Of a stretch of 5,819 nucleotides of DNA, positions 5,159-5,819 are shown piece by piece (position 1 is the first letter of the stretch; every line of letters starts with the position of its first letter). A program made the translations under genes and the position numbers. Below the pieces are notes generated by a model. That model was not told where the DNA came from. It made no database searches and saw only the letters and a list, made by a program, of their open reading frames with translations. Source of the DNA: Chloroflexi bacterium RBG_16_60_22 (GTDB lineage: Bacteria; Chloroflexota; Dehalococcoidia; Dehalococcoidales; RBG-16-60-22); contig MGNX01000064.1 of assembly GCA_001796935.1 (NCBI GenBank), forward strand, positions 1 to 5,819, in the 5' to 3' direction.

Positions 5159-5310
5159 CCCCCCGGTACCCTGCCGGGGGGCTAATAATTGACCGGAAAG
5201 CGGCAAACAGAGTTAAGGTTATGGAAAGGACATTAGACCGGCCTGGCTGTCTTGAGGTCGAAGTCGGCCCGGGTCCGCCTCGCGGCGGCACCGCCGGAGC
5301 CGGACGTTAA
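5152..5310 (+). CDS. Possible 52-codon small ORF in the leader
   Basis: ATG at 5152 opens a frame of 52 codons ending in TAA at 5308-5310, 42 bp before the next gene. GAGG at 5144-5147 gives a weak Shine-Dalgarno with 4-nt spacing. The product begins MSTPRYPAGGLIIDRKAANR and ends in a Gly/Pro/Arg-rich stretch; I recognise no domain. Against it: many G- or C-rich hairpin bases dictate its codons, third-position GC looks lower than in the neighbouring genes, several rare-looking codons occur (AGA, ATA, CTA), and its start overlaps the -35 of the leftward promoter. It could be a leader peptide, a small protein or chance. Confidence 0.22.
   Translation: MSTPRYPAGGLIIDRKAANRVKVMERTLDRPGCLEVEVGPGPPRGGTAGAGR
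5154..5193 (+). promoter_or_regulatory. Strong leader hairpin
   Basis: CCCCCCGG (5159-5166) pairs perfectly with CCGGGGGG (5174-5181) around a 7-nt loop, and the flanking GTCAA (5154-5158) pairs with TTGAC (5189-5193) across a one-sided 7-nt bulge. No T run follows, so it is not a standard terminator. It lies about 90 nt into the predicted transcript. Confidence 0.55.
5273..5305 (+). promoter_or_regulatory. Nested GC-rich leader hairpin
   Basis: GTCCG (5273-5277) pairs with CGGAC (5301-5305), enclosing a second stem CGGCG (5283-5287) with CGCCG (5292-5296) around the loop GCAC. Seen directly in the sequence; its role is unknown. Confidence 0.45.
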
Positions 5311-5313
5311 AGA

Positions 5314-5336
5314 ATAAGCCGTTTAAACGGACTTAT
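5314..5336 (+). promoter_or_regulatory. Hairpin just upstream of the ribosome binding site
   Basis: CCGTTTAAACGG at 5319-5330 is a perfect palindrome (stem CCGT/ACGG, loop TTAA), extended by ATAAG (5314-5318) pairing with CTTAT (5332-5336) across a single bulged A. It ends 5 nt before the Shine-Dalgarno GGAGG at 5342-5346, where it could affect ribosome access or mark the end of a leader structure. As DNA, it could also be a protein-binding site. Confidence 0.5.
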
Positions 5337-5341
5337 ATCAT

Positions 5342-5346
5342 GGAGG
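5342..5346 (+). promoter_or_regulatory. Ribosome binding site of the 123-residue protein gene
   Basis: GGAGG lies 6 nt before the ATG at 5353. It fixes this start over the out-of-frame ATG at 5340. Confidence 0.8.
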
Positions 5347-5352
5347 ACGGAG

Positions 5353-5724
5353 ATGTTCGGAAAAAAGAAACAGGTAACCACGGCCAATGTTGTCCCGGGA
5401 GCGGCGGCGCCAACGGCCACGCCCGCTAAGGAAAAGGTGAAGAAGGTCAAGCCGCTCACGCCCCGGGAAATCATGGCCGCGCAAATCGATAAGCTGGAGG
5501 GGACGCAGGTAGCCACCTACAAGCTGCCCCCCGACCGCGGCGGCTGGATGGTGATAGTGAGCCTCAACCCCACCTACCCCACCAAGGGCCGCAAGTTCAT
5601 CATGACCATCGACCGCATGCCCGGAGGCGTCGCCGGCAAGGAGAAGAGCGTTCTCTGGGACAGCAATAACGCCAAGGACATGGCTGTCTGGATTACCGAC
5701 CGCCAGGGCCAGCCCGCCAGCTGA
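5353..5724 (+). CDS. Small soluble protein of unknown function (123 residues)
   Basis: I do not recognise this protein with confidence. Residues 1-34 are a lysine-, alanine- and proline-rich, probably disordered tail (MFGKKK, then APTATPAKEKVKKVKP). From 35 the protein looks globular: helix LTPREIMAAQIDKLE (35-49), then strands around YKLPPDRGGWMVIVSLNP (56-73), KGRKFIMTIDRMPGG (78-92), and KSVLWDSNNAKDMAVWITDR (98-117). There is no signal peptide, membrane segment, cysteine or obvious catalytic motif. Conserved-looking aromatic and glycine positions suggest a small beta-rich fold. Coding is well supported by a strong Shine-Dalgarno, a consensus promoter about 290 bp upstream and GC-rich third positions like its neighbours. 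It is divergent from the winged-helix regulator, which may control it. Confidence 0.8.
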   Translation: MFGKKKQVTTANVVPGAAAPTATPAKEKVKKVKPLTPREIMAAQIDKLEGTQVATYKLPPDRGGWMVIVSLNPTYPTKGRKFIMTIDRMPGGVAGKEKSVLWDSNNAKDMAVWITDRQGQPAS

Positions 5725-5770
5725 ACCGGCGCCACGGATTCATTTTAATAGCCCCGGTTAGCTACGAAAA

Positions 5771-5808
5771 CCCCGGTTGCCGTCGGCATCAGGGTACGGC
5801 GGCCGGGG
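5771..5808. terminator. Long hairpin after the 123-residue protein gene
   Basis: CCCCGGTTGCCGT (5771-5783) pairs with ACGGCGGCCGGGG (5796-5808), 13 bp including two G-T pairs, around a 12-nt loop. On the minus strand the stem is followed at once by TTTT, which fits an intrinsic terminator for a leftward gene beyond the window; on the plus strand only GCTTCT follows. It lies 46 bp after the stop of the rightward gene and may serve both sides. CCCCGGTT also occurs at 5752-5759 as a direct repeat. Confidence 0.55.
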
Positions 5809-5819
5809 GCTTCTGTGGC

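Larger units (their letters stand above)
4993..5352. other. 360-bp divergent intergenic regulatory region
   Basis: No established protein gene lies here. Its left two-thirds is AT-rich and holds two facing sigma-70-type promoters and TAGAAATA repeats; its right part (5159-5336) is GC-rich with three strong hairpins and would be the leader of the gene at 5353. A 52-codon ORF at 5152-5310 is possible but weakly supported. The separate elements are listed individually. Confidence 0.7.

Noticed and set aside
5159..5181. The leader hairpin as an intrinsic terminator
   Set aside because: The stem is strong but neither strand has a T run after it.
5070..5352. A known riboswitch (fluoride, c-di-GMP, cobalamin) or the small SRP RNA in the leader
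   Set aside because: None of the conserved core sequences that I know for these classes is present.

Overview
The window is GC-rich bacterial chromosomal DNA with compact, mostly SD-led genes and no phage, IS, CRISPR, tRNA or rRNA signature. Several proteins (a short winged-helix regulator starting MGEW, a DUF5752-like small protein, and what looks like the N-terminus of an MFS transporter starting with an LKPKPTIS motif) remind me of Chloroflexota/Dehalococcoidia genomes. That placement is an impression from memory, not a proven assignment.

Left block (1-3620, plus strand): three closely spaced co-directional genes, probably one operon. They are a MarC-family membrane protein cut by the window edge, a two-domain protein joining a GNAT-type acetyltransferase to a class II HDAC/acetylpolyamine-amidohydrolase-like deacetylase, and an ion-transporter-superfamily (ArsB/SLC13, YbiR-like) permease. 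The fusion of an acetyl-adding and an acetyl-removing domain between two transporter genes is the most striking coding feature. Its substrate is unknown, and the two glutamates that mark polyamine specificity in the Mycoplana enzyme appear to be replaced.

Middle block (3621-4677): a bidirectional terminator-like hairpin separates the left operon from a converging minus-strand pair, a DUF5752-like protein followed by an alanine-rich coiled-coil protein. Between this pair and the next gene lies what looks like a decayed MFS transporter: about 25 recognisable N-terminal codons running into a different frame.

Right block (4678-5819): a minus-strand winged-helix regulator and a plus-strand gene for an unrecognised 123-residue protein are divergent, separated by 360 bp. 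Within that gap are two near-consensus sigma-70 promoters facing each other, so that their transcripts would overlap by about 50 nt. TAGAAATA repeats and a 12-bp perfect palindrome lie over the predicted start sites. The plus-strand transcript would carry a leader of about 280 nt with several strong hairpins and a possible 52-codon ORF. This looks like an autoregulated switch region and is the best candidate in the window for unusual regulation. A strong hairpin closes the window.
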